DNA of 64,000 nucleotides, taken from positions 6,809,635-6,873,634 of the forward strand of contig CM060851.1 of NCBI GenBank assembly GCA_030737835.1, written 5' to 3'. Below, one piece after another: positions 48,204 to 60,725 of the stretch. A program made the translations under genes and the position numbers. This stretch comes from Acorus gramineus. Lineage: Eukaryota; Streptophyta; Magnoliopsida; Acorales; Acoraceae. A model generated the notes under the pieces. The model saw nothing but the letters and a program-made list of their open reading frames with translations. It was not told where the DNA came from and ran no database searches. Numbering within the stretch: position 1 is the first letter of the stretch; every line of letters starts with the position of its first letter.

Positions 48204-49430
48204 AATTATTTTGTATCTATTTTATTGAAATTTTATTTTATTTTATTTTACAAATAAGATTTTATTTTTGGACTATAGTTTTCAATTATTTTTTTAATTC
48301 TTTGCCAAAGTTTCTTAACTTCTACCTCCGCCCTTTGCTAAAAGTAGCCCAAAGGGGATTTGCTATTTTTATACACTTTTTATTTGGTTTTCTTTGTTCA
48401 TATTTCATTGAGATTTATTTATGTTAAGTCCAATTAAGTAAAAATTTAATTTAATTTAAAAATTATTTTTTTATTTTTGTGTTAGTAATCACAGATAAAA
48501 TTATACAAAGGGCATTGATACACTGAGTCCATTTTGTATCCCCCTTTTGCAATCGGCACATCACTGATATAATATATGAAATAGCCTAACGCAATATATA
48601 ATATTTAGTTAGTTGTTTTTCTCTGTTATTGGGCACTAATTTTGTTTTATTACTAAAATCTAATGCTAGTGCCTACCATTTCTTAAAAGAAAAATATATA
48701 ATTCAAAACTCTATAAAAAAAACTATAAAAAATATGCATTCAATTCATATTAATATGTATTGAATATTTTAAATAGAATGTGCTTCATTAATTAAATACA
48801 TGCTTAAAAAAATTAGGCCGTGTATAGGCTGCAAACGGGGTCACAAGTCAAAGGCCCATCCAAATGGACTTCTCTCAAGGCCAAGGCCCATCTAAATCGA
48901 CTTCTTTAAAGGCCGATTGAGTTTATTACATCACATTTAATTCTCATCTACAATCAGTAAAAATTGTTATATTAAAAGATCATATAAACATGTATTTCTG
49001 AAATATATCTATTTTCAAGTAGATATGGATATGATAATACATGGTTTAAAAATATTTTAATGATATTAAAAAATTTGAACATGGATATGATGAATCAGTG
49101 CCTCATTTTTTGTGGAAGAATTCTAATCAGATGTTTATTGCATAAATCCTTACACCTAATATGTGATATTTGGCCGCACCAAACTTATAGCATGACACCC
49201 ATCCAATAATCATCACATTTTTATCATCTTCTTCTAATAAACATTCTTGATTATATGAACAATCGTGATTATATCAATTAAATGAACAATCGTGATTATA
49301 TCACATCAAGTAAGTAACCCAAAATTCGTGTAAAATGATGGGTCATGATACAAGACCATTTCATGAAAACAAAATTTTTATAAATACAAGACAAAAAAAA
49401 AAAAAAAAATAGAACCACCCCACTTTAAAA

Positions 49431-52400
49431 CTATTTACACTGTCTAGACCTGAAATTCTCAACATCCAGAACCTCCAACATTAAACTCTCAAGCTTCCTT
49501 GACCTCAAACTAGGCTTCAAGATTGCCGGATTCCCGAAAACCGAGCACGGGTCACCTCCAAAAACTGATCTCTGCACACACCACCCTCCCGGCGTCAACT
49601 GTCCGTCGGATCGTCTCAGAAGGTCCCGATCGATGAGGTCCAAAACTGGGTCATCTTTGTCAAACAGACGGGCGAATGGGGCTCCGCTCGCTGCCATCCC
49701 CTCGAAATGCTTGGATGTCAGAGTGATGGGTTGTTGGCCGGGCGGATTGTCCCACACGACGTAGTGCAAATCGTGGTTGATCGTCGTATTCTGGAATTCC
49801 TGAGAGTTGCATAGCACGGTGTGGAAGTAGCTCTCGGAGGATGACAAGAAGTTTGTGTAGTACATGAGGAGGGTGCGAGGGAGGTTGTCCCAGCCCCAGA
49901 TGCAGAACTCGAGGAATGATCGGGACAGGACCACACATGCAGACCCTGCATGACATAAAAAGAATGACTCATTCAATTCAAAACTCTCCATAAATGTCCA
50001 ATAACCCGATGATCTTGTTTAGTAGTCTCTTCATGTCATCAATCAACACTACAATGTCCAAGATCATTTAAACATGTCAAACTAAAGCCATTACATTATA
50101 ATTTGATGTGCTTCATAGAGAGAAAAAAATGGAAAGATTTGAACTATGAAGGAAGTCGACTGTGTTCAATTTATTAAGCTTTTTGTCCTTTTTTTTGGAT
50201 TGTCATGTTCCAAATGTTTAAAATTAAAATGAACAACAGAACTTTCATGTTTGTTTCGTGAGGAGGAAAACTCAACTATTGCATTGTTTACACTTTGCAA
50301 GTGATATAAAACTACCAGTGACCGACTCCCCAGTCCTTCAACATATAAGAATAGACTTCCGAAAGGAAAGAGTAGCTTAAGACAGCATTTAAAAAATCAT
50401 ATCCATATAGTGTGATGGTTAAAGGGTCTAGTTGTCACACTTGTAAATCTGACTTATTCAGCAAAGTTATCAGAGTTTGGTCCACCAAACAAAAAATCAC
50501 AGTTTTAAGCATGAGGCCAATTTGTACCCCATTCTGAAGAGTACTTATCATTATGATCAATTACATCTCTTCCTAAATATATCAGATTCCATTTCTGTTT
50601 ATGAATCATGGGCCGGTTCTACTTTCTACTGGAAGAAAAATAAAAAAATCAGAAAAACCAGTGAACAAGGATAATACCGAAAACATGTAAAGATGTTAGA
50701 AAAAAAAAAGAGGAAGATAAACAGGACAACACAAATTATTCATACCTCAAAAATAAAACATCCAGGCTCAAATACATCATTCTTAAACAGAAACTCACAG
50801 AAGATATTCAGCAGCATTATAGGGCAATCCTCCATATAAATAGTAAAATGAAACCCAGAGGAGTTCATTTGAGAAGTCTCCTTTTTTTTCTCAATGCTAA
50901 TACACTGGGTGGCAAGAATAAATTTTCCTATTTCAGGAAAAAAAAACATGAACAGCTGTGGTCTACCTCTAGAAATAGCATTAAATGAACCAAATTAACA
51001 AAAAAGACAATTTTTCACAAGTATATAGACATGAGATAAGTTTTTTCATTTCATTTTATATATCTTCCTAGAAATCTTCTCTAAAAATCTCAAATCTCAA
51101 TTAAAGATTCTGCTCACGCCAATACCTGTCACAAATGTTTCATGATTAAATATTAGTAAATTTGTGATAACCCTCATGAACATTTAAATTCAATATTCCA
51201 AGATTCAGCAGTTCCAAACAACCACATAGAACAAATTATGCCAAACACATAGATTCATATTCAAGATATACAAAGGTGAGAAAAGAGAACAGAAAACTAA
51301 ATCAAACTTCCCATTGTTACCTATATATACTTTGAAAGAAGAAGGAATTGTCCTTTTTTCCTTGGCCCAAAATAGATCAACCTTTTTTGGATTGTAGAAT
51401 CCTGGGTCTACAATGATAGGCCTCACCCTTTGATACCTGCAATCACAAAACTGAAAACGAGGTAACAAATATTGTTATGCATCTAGAGAAACAGAAAGCT
51501 GGAATCCATAATCCACCGTTTTAAGCAATTTAGCAACAAAAACCTTAAACAAGGCCTGCTTACTCTTTCCACCCAATATTACTTGTGTGCTCTATGAAGT
51601 TCAGATCCCTAGGCAAGTATGAGAAAACATGAAGAATGTCTGCAGTGAAAAGAGAGAAGCAGGGTACACAAATTGTAGGTCAGCAAATTAACCAACAAAC
51701 ATAGAATTAGAATATTGTGGCTTAGATTTTTTTTCCCCTTCATTTATCTTCTTTACCCAAAAGTTTTTGAAAAAAGGTATGCATCCTACCCCAAATTTTA
51801 TAAAATTGTAGAGAATGCTAATTACAGAAACACTGAAACACAAAAACAAAAGCACAATGAACCCCTCCACCAACCACCCGGCCGGAGTGGGATGTTTTTT
51901 TTACCCAAAGTTAAAAGACAAGCCACAGTCATTCATCATAATGGTAGGAAAAGCTCTTAAAATGACTGCCACAGTCAAGGCAACCATAAATAGGAATTCA
52001 TGACACCAAAGATTAAGTCAGTGATGACTGATGAACTACAAGCCACTGGAGCCTGAGGTGAAAACAAATAACATAAAATTGAGAAATGACAAAATATGAA
52101 TAGTCGGAAACGGACCTGTGATGTGGTTCTGTGTGAAAAAGGTAATGTTAATTAGAAAAGGATATTTAGGTAATCATATAATTATCCACCCAAAGTAAGG
52201 GAATGCAAATTATCCGGTTGTGGTTTGCCAGAGGAACCCTCTGTTTCATGACTCAAGAGTTCAGAAACCTCCTGTCTAAGTTTCAATAGAGCATCAACAA
52301 GCATACAAGCACCATTATTTTGTAGAAACCCACCTGTAGTCTTGATTCCATTAAATAAAGATCTTACACCAAATGTACCATCTAGTACATCTAAAATGAG

Positions 52401-54770
52401 GGAAAAAAACTTGATCTTGATGTTTCAAAAAATATAAGGTTACTAGTGTCTTGAGCCAATCTCCTTGAATCATGAATGCTCCCCTCCTTACATGTGCTCA
52501 ACAGATGCCAAAAATGTTTCACCTTCCTATTTGGTAGTTTCATCCCCTTTTGTTGTCCTTTCATTGCAATGCACTCAACATCTATAAAGAATCTCAAATG
52601 CAAGTTCACTCTTCAAATATACGCCAAACAGCCTGAGAAAATGCCAGTTCTTAATATTGAGGATCTATAGTGAAAGTTTTTAACTATCTCTTCAAGGACA
52701 TTCATGGTATGCATTCATCCCAAATCAAAATAAAACCTTCCATGCCCTGCAGCGAAAGATCATTAAATCTTTGTGTTTATAGACGCAATAGTCAGATAAT
52801 TGTGTTTAAAAAGGCAAATCCCAGGGCCAATTTATTAAGTGGGGGGGGGGGGGGGGGCACTTACAAAATTTAAAACCTTAGTTCCTCCTGAACATGCATT
52901 CATTGGGAAATGTCATCAATGCCATGCAAAGAAAGCAAAATAATCCTCTGTACCTAATTTTCTAAAGCTAAAGCAGGCAAAAGAGGTGCAGGATTCAGAT
53001 GTGTGTGAATATATTGGGTAAAGTCAACAAAATTCCCAAGAAGCATGAGTCTAAGCTACAAAGTATATTCTTGTCAATGCTCCTAGTAAGTTCCCTTCTG
53101 GCAGGTTTCCTACTTTCCAACCAACAGTCGATATCATATTTCATTGCAACCTCTAGGCTAACTGTCATTGCTCCAATATAATGATAAAAAAAAAATATTT
53201 TTTCAAGAAAAATATAGCACGAGTCTCTGAGCCCAAGTACGAACCGATAATGATAAAATATGTTGTTCAATCAAGACAATCTTTCACAAACTAAAATAAA
53301 ATAAAATGTTGTGTGGGGGCTCGGTGGTTCACTTTGTACTGGATTGGGGAAGAGGTTGCGTGGGGGCGGCCTCCTTGGGCTTTTTGGGTGGTAATTTTGT
53401 AATGAATTCTACTTAGAAGTGTTGGGGATGACATGTTAGCTTGAGACCTCCTCTGCTTAAAATGTATGTGTGTGACATCCTATGTGGGGCCTTATTTGTA
53501 ATTACTTTGGGTTTTCTCCCTCCTATTAATACGAGTGCGGAAACCTACCATCATTTCAAAAAAAAAAAAAAAATGTTGTTCACTAATTTTATGTCACTAG
53601 AACATGGAATATATATCATAAAACAATATAAGAATTAGATAAGTGTAATCCAATCACATTAAACATTAGTCATATCCTACTTAACTCTGCACACATCCAT
53701 TCCAACATCCTCACTCCATCCCTATCCTATTTATATTTCTTTGTGATTCCAGACTAGGATCCACATCATAGTAGGCTTTAGTGTTTTATGATTCACTGAT
53801 ATAGGCATAGCTAGTAATTGACAACCACAATAATCTCAAGCCTCTTCACAACCATGTTCTCAACCAACTTGAACCTCATTAGGACCATCTTTATTTATAA
53901 CGCATCTTGATGAATTCATCCAGTCCACACCCAAACCTACAAGGCATGCATAAAAAAACTAACAATCTCTGCAATTTCCACCTCGACGATTTCCAAACAT
54001 GATAAATAAACATGAATTGGAATCCATTTCTAGGCTACATGTTTATAATGTATTCTTGATTGAAGAAAACAATCCTAGCAAGCATTATAACCAGCATATC
54101 ATATTCAGATGGCCAAATGCTTCATATCTTCACATACATCACATTAAGGTAAGCATTCTCACAAAGTAAAAAACTGCATAACCCACTCCGTTCGAACATG
54201 CATAAATAACCCAAAACAAAAACGAAGTTTTCATGGAAATCCCTCACCGTCTTGCGACATGAGAGGATAATCCGATGCATTGAGATTAACGAACCAATCC
54301 CACCCCTCCGTCTCCTTCAGCAGCACCGCCACTCCATGAAGCGTCGCCGCCACCACCGTCGGCCCCTTATAAGTGACCACGTCCGGCTCCCCAACCACCC
54401 TAACATTATCAAACTCAATGAACGCCGGCACCGATCCGACGTACCTCACCAGATCGGCCCGCTCTCCGGCCGACGCCGAGAGGTCGAGCTGGAGGAGGTA
54501 CCGGTTCAGCGGGTGGTACGAGGCCTGGAGGATCCGCCGGAGCCTCGGCCCGTCGCCGCTGGAGCCGGAGATCAGGTAGGCGAGCCTGGGAGGGTTGGGG
54601 AGGTCTGATTGGACGGCGGAGACCGTCCGATCGGGGTCTGAAGGGTTTCGGTGGGGTTTGAGGGATTGGAGGGTCAAGATGAGGAGGAGAGAGAGGGCGA
54701 GGAGCGAGGATGCGAGGAGGCATCTGTTGTTCTTGAAGGGGAATCGGAGGAGGCGATAAGGTCTCTTCAT
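49431..54770 (-). CDS. GT14 family glucuronosyltransferase-like (core-2/I-branching type)
   Basis: Four exons in closing frame: 54248-54770, 51564-51639, 51321-51436 and 49431-49945; 409 aa, near the ~420 aa of GlcAT14 enzymes. Plant GT14 members add glucuronic acid to type II arabinogalactan chains of AGPs in the Golgi. Residues 1-16 are basic, and 18-34 (LLASSLLALSLLLILTL) form the single type II membrane anchor. The lumenal catalytic part has RLAYLISGSSGDGPRLRRIL, GPTVVAATLHGVAVLL, WDWFVNLNASDYPLMSQDD, DILHVFSYLPRDLNFIEHTS, VRPIIVDPGFYNPKKVDLFW, SACVVLSRSFLEFCIWGWDN and LPRTLLMYYTNFLSS. It ends LDVENFRSRQCK. Exon 1 is strongly GC-rich. Intron 1 (2.6 kb) hosts a SINE and a G17 tract. The region just upstream of its ATG has been copied to 62532-62705. 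Confidence 0.94.
52841..52857 (+). repeat. Homopolymer G17 in GT14 intron 1
   Basis: Seventeen G residues in a row. Similar G runs appear at 62416-62437 and 62711-62721, the latter two inside the rearranged hAT gene. On the gene strand this is poly-C. Confidence 0.85.
53313..53570 (+). mobile_element. SINE in GT14 intron 1
   Basis: 258 bp, starting GTGGGGGCTCGGTGGTTCAC (weak A-box-like GGCTCGGTGG) and ending CCTACCATCATTTC plus about 16 A. It is flanked by AAATGTTGT at about 53304-53312 and 53571-53579. Its 3' tail matches the retroelement at 32796-33375. It lies antisense to the gene. Confidence 0.75.
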
Positions 54771-57179
54771 GGATTGGATCGATTAGGGTTAGGGTTTCAG
54801 GAAGAGAGAGAGAGGGAGAGAGAAGGGAAGTGGCAGTTATGGAATGGACGGCTGAGATCCGATTATGAGGGAAAAAGCAATTGATTTGAACGGCTCCGTT
54901 CGTTGAGGTTTCCCTTTCTCGCAGACCTTGTCGGAGGAGATGAGGTTCTTTGGAAATCGCGGTTTTATGAAATCGGAATTTTTTAAAATCACGAAAATCT
55001 GAGTGAGATTTTTTTTTTTTCTCTCCAAAAATACATGTATATGTATAATTAGTTACATTGTATCCATTATTTTATATAAAAAATATGTTTTTCATGAAAT
55101 ATATATAATTAAAAAATTTAAAGCCGGGCGAATTAAAGGGTTATAGTCCGGTCCAGATTTTTTCAAATAAACCCTATTAGCCTCTCAAATTTACTAGTAG
55201 GGCTGGTAAACGAGTCGAGCATGTGCTCGGCTCGATTAAAGCTCGTTCAAATTTGTTCGATAAGACAAACGAGTTGAGTTTGAACAAATTTTAAAGCTCG
55301 GTTTGTATCGGAACCGAGCCCGAGCAGAAGCGAGCTCGTTTACCAGCCCATTAAACTCATTTAGCCCAGTCTGAGTACCCGACTGCCCAGCCCGAGTCCG
55401 ATGGCCCATTAGTTGTGTACGTTGATTTTCTGACTTTTTTTTTCTCTCTCGACGACCTAAACGCCTCTCTGCAATGAAAAGGGGAAACAATAATGATTCC
55501 TAGACCCCAACTTTCTAGGCTCCATCACAGGCCCCATGATGTGGCAATAGGACATTACCTATTATACCCTCTAATTGATAATCACCTCTAAACAAGAAAA
55601 ACGGTTTGATTTATTCCTAAGATTGTGGAGATTTCATTAATTACTGTATTTTCCTTGCATCGTGTAAAATCATTAATCCCTATAATTGTTATAATTGTTA
55701 ATGAGTGCTTTTATTAGTCCACGTCTCGTCTTGTTGTTAATTTCGTTCTTGCCTCGTAGTTTATTTTATGGGCCGTTGTAGATGTATGTATTCAGTTTCG
55801 CCTTCCCCGTCGTTTCATACCACAACCAGGCTCGCGATTCACTAAACAAATTTACAAGACAAAACCATCCTCGTGGTCTATGTATTTACGGCTTTTCTTA
55901 GTTGGTAAATACCAAAAGACTTTTTTGGATCAAATGGATGTAGAAAAAGCACAAAGTTTTGAATGTAGCAGTCCCGAAATTGATCTCTCTTTCGGATCAG
56001 GTTTGTCAATTGTTTTTTTTATTTTTTATTTATCTTATTGAATGAAAGTCACATTGAATTTGAAATTAAATTTTTGATGATCAAATATTCAATCTATGTT
56101 ACATGTTTCAATTCGAAAAATGAATTTTTTTAATATGTTTTGATCACTATTTCACACTTTTTTTTATATTTTGTTTCGTTATAATTTCATAAATGTAATT
56201 TTGATATTGTTACATTTAATTATTACTGGTTCGTGTGATGTTTATATTAGACTCCCGAACTCGGATATTCATTTACACAATTTTGTTACATTCATAAATG
56301 TAACACTCTGAAATGTAACATTATCTCATGTTATGCATTTCTTTTAACAATGCAAATAGAAATGACGTATAAATGTAACAGTGAAGTACATACTTTTACA
56401 GAGAATTCTGATACATTTTCTTTGGAAGGCAGTGCACTAGAAATTGAAATAGATAATTTTAAATAGTAAATGTAACTGTTTGACATTTAGGTAAATATAA
56501 TTGTTTGTTCCATCTATATAAATGTAACAATTTTTATATAAATGTAACAAATCGTTGTGAGAGATGTAAACATTTAAGAAATGTATTTGTAACTACCAAT
56601 ATAAAATGTAACAGTTTCATATGTTAACTATATGTGTTTTTTATTTAAATTTGAATACAATAACTACCTAGAGAAAATGATTTGAAGGATTTTAATGAAA
56701 ACAATTTTGGTAATTTTTGGTGTAATCTAGGTTCAATTATAATTTAAGTAATAATTTCAAAATTTGGGTAATGATCGAACGGTAATAACAACCGTCCGAT
56801 CTTTTTCTTTTTTTGGTGAAACAGAATATCCAAACGTCCAAATCATTTTAAATTGTTTGATAAACATTCAGAAAACACTAAGTCTTAAAATCAATAAGAT
56901 AAGATTGAATATAAATGTAAACAAACTAAATAATTTTAAGATTTTAAGGATTTTAAGATTAGGTAAGGATTTTAAGATTTATATGGAAGAGTCATAACCA
57001 ATTAGAGAAAATGGGGGAATTTGGGTTAATAAAACAAATTTCTAATGAAGGGTAAATTTGTATTTTGTCATTTTACCATTTTTTGAAAAAGTTAACAAAC
57101 CAAAAAATCAACCAATGAAATGATGACACCTCATGGGGCTTGTGAGTGAGGCTTATATTATGGGCCTGGGTATCATGAC
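54771..57179. other. Upstream of GT14 and intergenic, with MITE and ATGTAAC cluster
   Basis: 54771-54970 is the GT14 leader and promoter, including a (GA)n tract and ATTAGGGTT-type plant leader phrases; 54790-54957 is the source of the copy at 62532. A hAT-type MITE lies at 55198-55350. From about 56200 to 56620 the heptamer ATGTAAC or its complement recurs roughly ten times. No gene is supported. Confidence 0.55.
55198..55350. mobile_element. Short foldback MITE, hAT-type ends
   Basis: The left end GGGCTGGTAAACGAGTCGAG and the right end, reversed, TGGGCTGGTAAACGAGCTCG are near-perfect inverted repeats over a 153-bp element. Internal CTCGGCTCG/CGAGCCCGAG phrases extend the fold. The 8-bp duplication could not be verified. 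Confidence 0.7.
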
Positions 57180-57543
57180 TCAAAGGGGGAAAACCCTAGC
57201 CGTCAGTCACTCAGTCCGTCGATCCCTCTCGGCAATCTCTCAGCGTCGTCGGTGCTCCTCGGCGATCCCCTGTTTTCTATCGGCTCGGCGAGTTGGCGAT
57301 CCCTCCCTCTCGATAATCTCTCGGCGTTCCTCGGCGAATCGGCGATCCCTCTTGTTCCTCTGTGTTCTATCGGCTCGTTGATCCCTCTCGGCGATCTCTC
57401 TCTCTCAGAAGCTTCTCTGTCTTGGTCTCGGGTATGATTTTTTTCCTTAAATAGTTATTTGGGTGTAAGTTTTTAATGTTTTTTTTGGATATAAGTTTTT
57501 TGTGGAGTGGGTATGTGAATGTGATTTAAGATCGAAGGGTTTG

Positions 57544-58173
57544 TTTAATGTCTCTGTATTTTTTTGTCCTATATATATTTATTTTAAATATATAATAAAA
57601 ATTTTAATTAAAATTTAATTATTTCATTTTTTCAGATTTGGTGGTGGGTCCAAATAGGTTCAATTTGATTTATAATTATAATAATTATAAATTGATGTTG
57701 AAATGTTTATTTTATATTTTTATGGAGATCTTTATAGTCTCTAGATACTTTGGTTGAAAATTAGTGAGATTCGGAGTTTGAGAAATTAGTTTTTAGGATT
57801 TTGTGTTAAGTTATTGGGCTTAGGGATCTGGTTGCGAATCCAGAAAACATTTTTATAGCCTTCAGGGACCTGTCTGTAAATCAGAAAGGGATCTTTTTGT
57901 AAATCAGATAAGAACCTAGTTGTAAACCTGGAATACTTGAGGGGTCGTTTTGTAATTTGGTAAAAACCCATTTTATATGGCACGTTTTGGGTTAGGCTTT
58001 GCATCAGATTTCTCATGAGAAATATTTTTCTATTGATTTTTATTGTTTAGTGTTTCAATTTATTTTTTGTTAATTAGAAGATGATTGTGTCAATCGATTA
58101 TGTGAGGAAGAATTAAGGTAACGCAATCGGATTTAACGCTTCAAAACGGAGTCATGGATTCGGGGGCATTACA
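57544..58173 (+). repeat. 5' LTR
   Basis: Aligns with 60726-61398 along its length. The first dinucleotide TG has become TT. AT-rich with one 9-bp inverted phrase TATAATTATAATAATTATAA. Confidence 0.9.
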
Positions 58174-58370
58174 GAGTGGTATCAGAGCCTAGGTTCAACC
58201 CTCGGACTGTAGGTTATGGATATATTAGTTGGCTTAGTGCTTAGGTTTACGATTCCTTGTAAGTTTAGGCTTAATTATCCTCTGGAGTTATGGAGTAGAT
58301 GTATTTTTATCTAACTCTGATACAGAATGATATCAGAGCGTATGTTCAACTCTCAGACTGTATGTTATGA
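58174..58370 (+). repeat. Primer-binding site and its degenerate duplicate
   Basis: AGAGTGGTATCAGAGCCTAG followed by GTTCAACCCTCGGACTGTAG at 58174-58215 is repeated about 150 bp later as GAATGATATCAGAGCGTATG followed by GTTCAACTCTCAGACTGTAT. The first copy adjoins the LTR and is the functional site; the second shows the leader was duplicated. Confidence 0.75.
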
Positions 58371-58544
58371 CCATCTTAGTTGACCTGTTGAGTTTAGGGT
58401 CTAAGCTCGAATAACCTAAAGAGATTAAGTTTTGCTATCTTATAGAAAAAATCTGGTTGGACTATTTTGGTTACCTTAGAATTTTGGTTGTGGAGCTTAG
58501 GTTAATCTTTTATGTTTAGTTATTCTATTGGAGCTTAATAAGAC

Positions 58545-59706
58545 GAGCCCGTCTATCACCACCAACCTAAATGCTCTCCCCCCAACCCAATAAAAATTTA
58601 AAACATCTTGTATTAGACACTCATCCTACCAATTTCAGTTGACACAAACCCAGTCATACTGGGGTGTCTAATATGACACAAAGTGTGTCACCCAAAATTT
58701 TTCAATTGCAATATTTTGACGCGACACACCTTGGGTCAAAGTAAGTTGTACAGTTTGACATACTCTGAGTCAAACCATAGTGTCTACTATGACCCAAGGT
58801 GTGTCGTCCAACACTATTCAATTAACAATAATTTAATTTTTTTATCTATCATAAATATCATAAATACATAACAAATAATATCATAAATAAACAAAATTCA
58901 CGTACATAATCACATAAGTTAATTCACGTACATATTATGCACATACTATTGACATAACAGTCTTCATTGTTCAACATTCACACATCCAAATTCAACCAAC
59001 GAACACATCCATATTATATTATGACTTTTGAACAATGTATTAAGTAAAAAAATGTATTAACGTGGATGTGTTAATTAATTGAATTTGGATGTATACATTT
59101 TCAACAGGGAAGACTGTTATGTTAATAGTAGGTTTTCATTTGTGAAAAAAATAATGTATTGGATTTGTGAATGTGTAGGTTGGATATGTGAATGTTGAAT
59201 TAACTTATATGACCATGTATACGAATGTTGTTTATTTATGATATTTTATTTGTTGTGTATTTATGATATTTATGATAGATAAAAAAAATTAACTTATTGT
59301 TAATTGGATAGTATTTGGCGACACACATTGGGTCATAGTGGACATTCTAGTTTGACTCGGAGTATGTCAAATCAAATAACTTATAGTGACTCAAGGTGTG
59401 TCACATTACTTTTAAAATATCGTAATTGAAAAATTCTATGTGACACACTTAAGTCATAGTAAGCATCTTAGTTTGACTCGAGTATGTCAAATCGAACAAC
59501 TTATGGTGACTCAAGGTGTGTCGCGCAACTTTTAAAATATTGTAGTTGAAAAATTTTGGGTGACACACCTTGGGTCACATTAGACGTCCCAGTATGACAA
59601 AGTTTGTGTCAAGTGAGGTTGGTGTGATGAGTGTCTAAAATAAAATGTTTTAACTTTTGATTGGGTTGGGGGGAGAGCAATAGGTTTGGTGGGATTAGAC
59701 CAGCTC
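58545..59706. mobile_element. Foldback MULE nested in the LTR element
   Basis: 1162 bp with inverted-repeat arms of several hundred bp. Ends GAGCCCGTCTATCACCACC and, reversed, GAGCTGGTCTAATCCCACC; both run into GCTCTCCCCCCAACCC. The target duplication TAATAAGAC at 58536-58544 and 59707-59715 is perfect. Each arm holds repeats of GTGACACACCTTGGGTCA-like units, more on the right arm. No open reading frame, so non-autonomous. Confidence 0.9.
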
Positions 59707-60038
59707 TAATAAGACCTATAGGAGAATTCCCTTTGAAGCCAATGATAGGCTTAGAGTGTGTTAGGATGCATTGCATATAGGGTTTTGCATTCTAACCATT
59801 TGTTTGTTTTGTTATTGTGAAATTTTGGTGGAACTAGCTCACCAAAGAAGTTGAGATTTGTTCTCAATGTTCTACATGGCTAAGCGTTTGCAACATTCGA
59901 AAATGTTATTTATGTTTAATGGCGATGTGAAAGGCACATCAAATTCGTGAATGTGCATTGTGGTAAATTAATTTTTATTCCTAATGTTAGGAATGTCTTT
60001 AGTCTTGTTGTTGTTGTCATAATTGCCTCTTTTATGTT

Positions 60039-60510
60039 GTATAAGTTGGACCATTTATGGTATGGGACATAAATGGACCTGACTTATACAATTTGGATGA
60101 ATATTGTTTTTCTTAATTTGTTTTCTTGTCATTGCTTGTATGGTATAAGTTCGATTACCTGTGGAATGGGACATAGGTAAGCTTGACTTATACAAGTGAT
60201 TGTCTGCAATTTATGTGTATTATTGCTCTTGTTTATATTGTATAAGTTAAAACACCTATAGTGTGGGGCGTAGGTGGGTTTGATCTATACAGTAATTGTT
60301 GTGATTTGTGAATGTCTTATTGTTTTTCATCTATGTTGTATAAATTAATCCACTTGTCGTTTGGGTCACTGTATATCAGAGTGGTGCAACGGAAGCATTA
60401 TGGACCAAGCTTATATAATTGTTTTGTTATGTTGTCATTGTATGCTGTTTGTTTTAGTACAAGTTGAAATTTCAATGTGAAGCATTGGTGGTTTTACTTA
60501 TACACATGTT
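60039..60510 (+). repeat. Array of five GTATAAGT...ACTTATAC hairpin units
   Basis: Units at about 60039-60089, 60143-60194, 60239-60290, 60338-60420 and 60455-60510. Each starts GTATAAGTT (or variant) and ends CTTATAC, with a shared core GGTATGGGACATA-like phrase in the first three. Each can form a stem-loop in the retroelement RNA. Confidence 0.75.
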
Positions 60511-60725
60511 TGTTTGATCATTTTTGGCGTATAAGATGGATTCTTATACCATTGTCTGTATTTATTGTGATTGCCAGGTATGTGTCAGATTCATTAACTA
60601 ACTCATACATTTATTGTTTGAATTTATGATAAATGATTGTTTTGTTATTATTGGATGTTGTATGTCTTCTATTTTGTGTTTCTCCCTTGAATTTAGAGGA
60701 CTAAATTCCTTTAAGGGGGGGAGAA

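Larger units (their letters stand above)
45224..49430. other. 4.2-kb AT-rich spacer between DP and GT14 genes
   Basis: 45224-45500 is the likely DP leader and promoter. The remainder is very AT-rich with a MITE (45898-46124) and a tandem duplication (47562-48030). A (TTTA)n-rich stretch runs from about 48165 to 48245. The phrase GTGCCTACCATTTC near 48670 resembles the tail of the SINE family but has no clear poly-A. No gene is supported. Confidence 0.5.

Noticed and set aside
54252..54723. Long open frames antisense or out of frame in GT14 exon 1
   Set aside because: They are by-products of the very GC-rich coding exon; the in-frame GT14 reading explains the DNA and splices correctly.
57133..57437. 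Coding exon in the GC-rich block before the LTR element
   Set aside because: Repeated TCGGCGATCCCTCT-type phrases and no family signature; it reads better as an untranslated first exon of the hAT gene.
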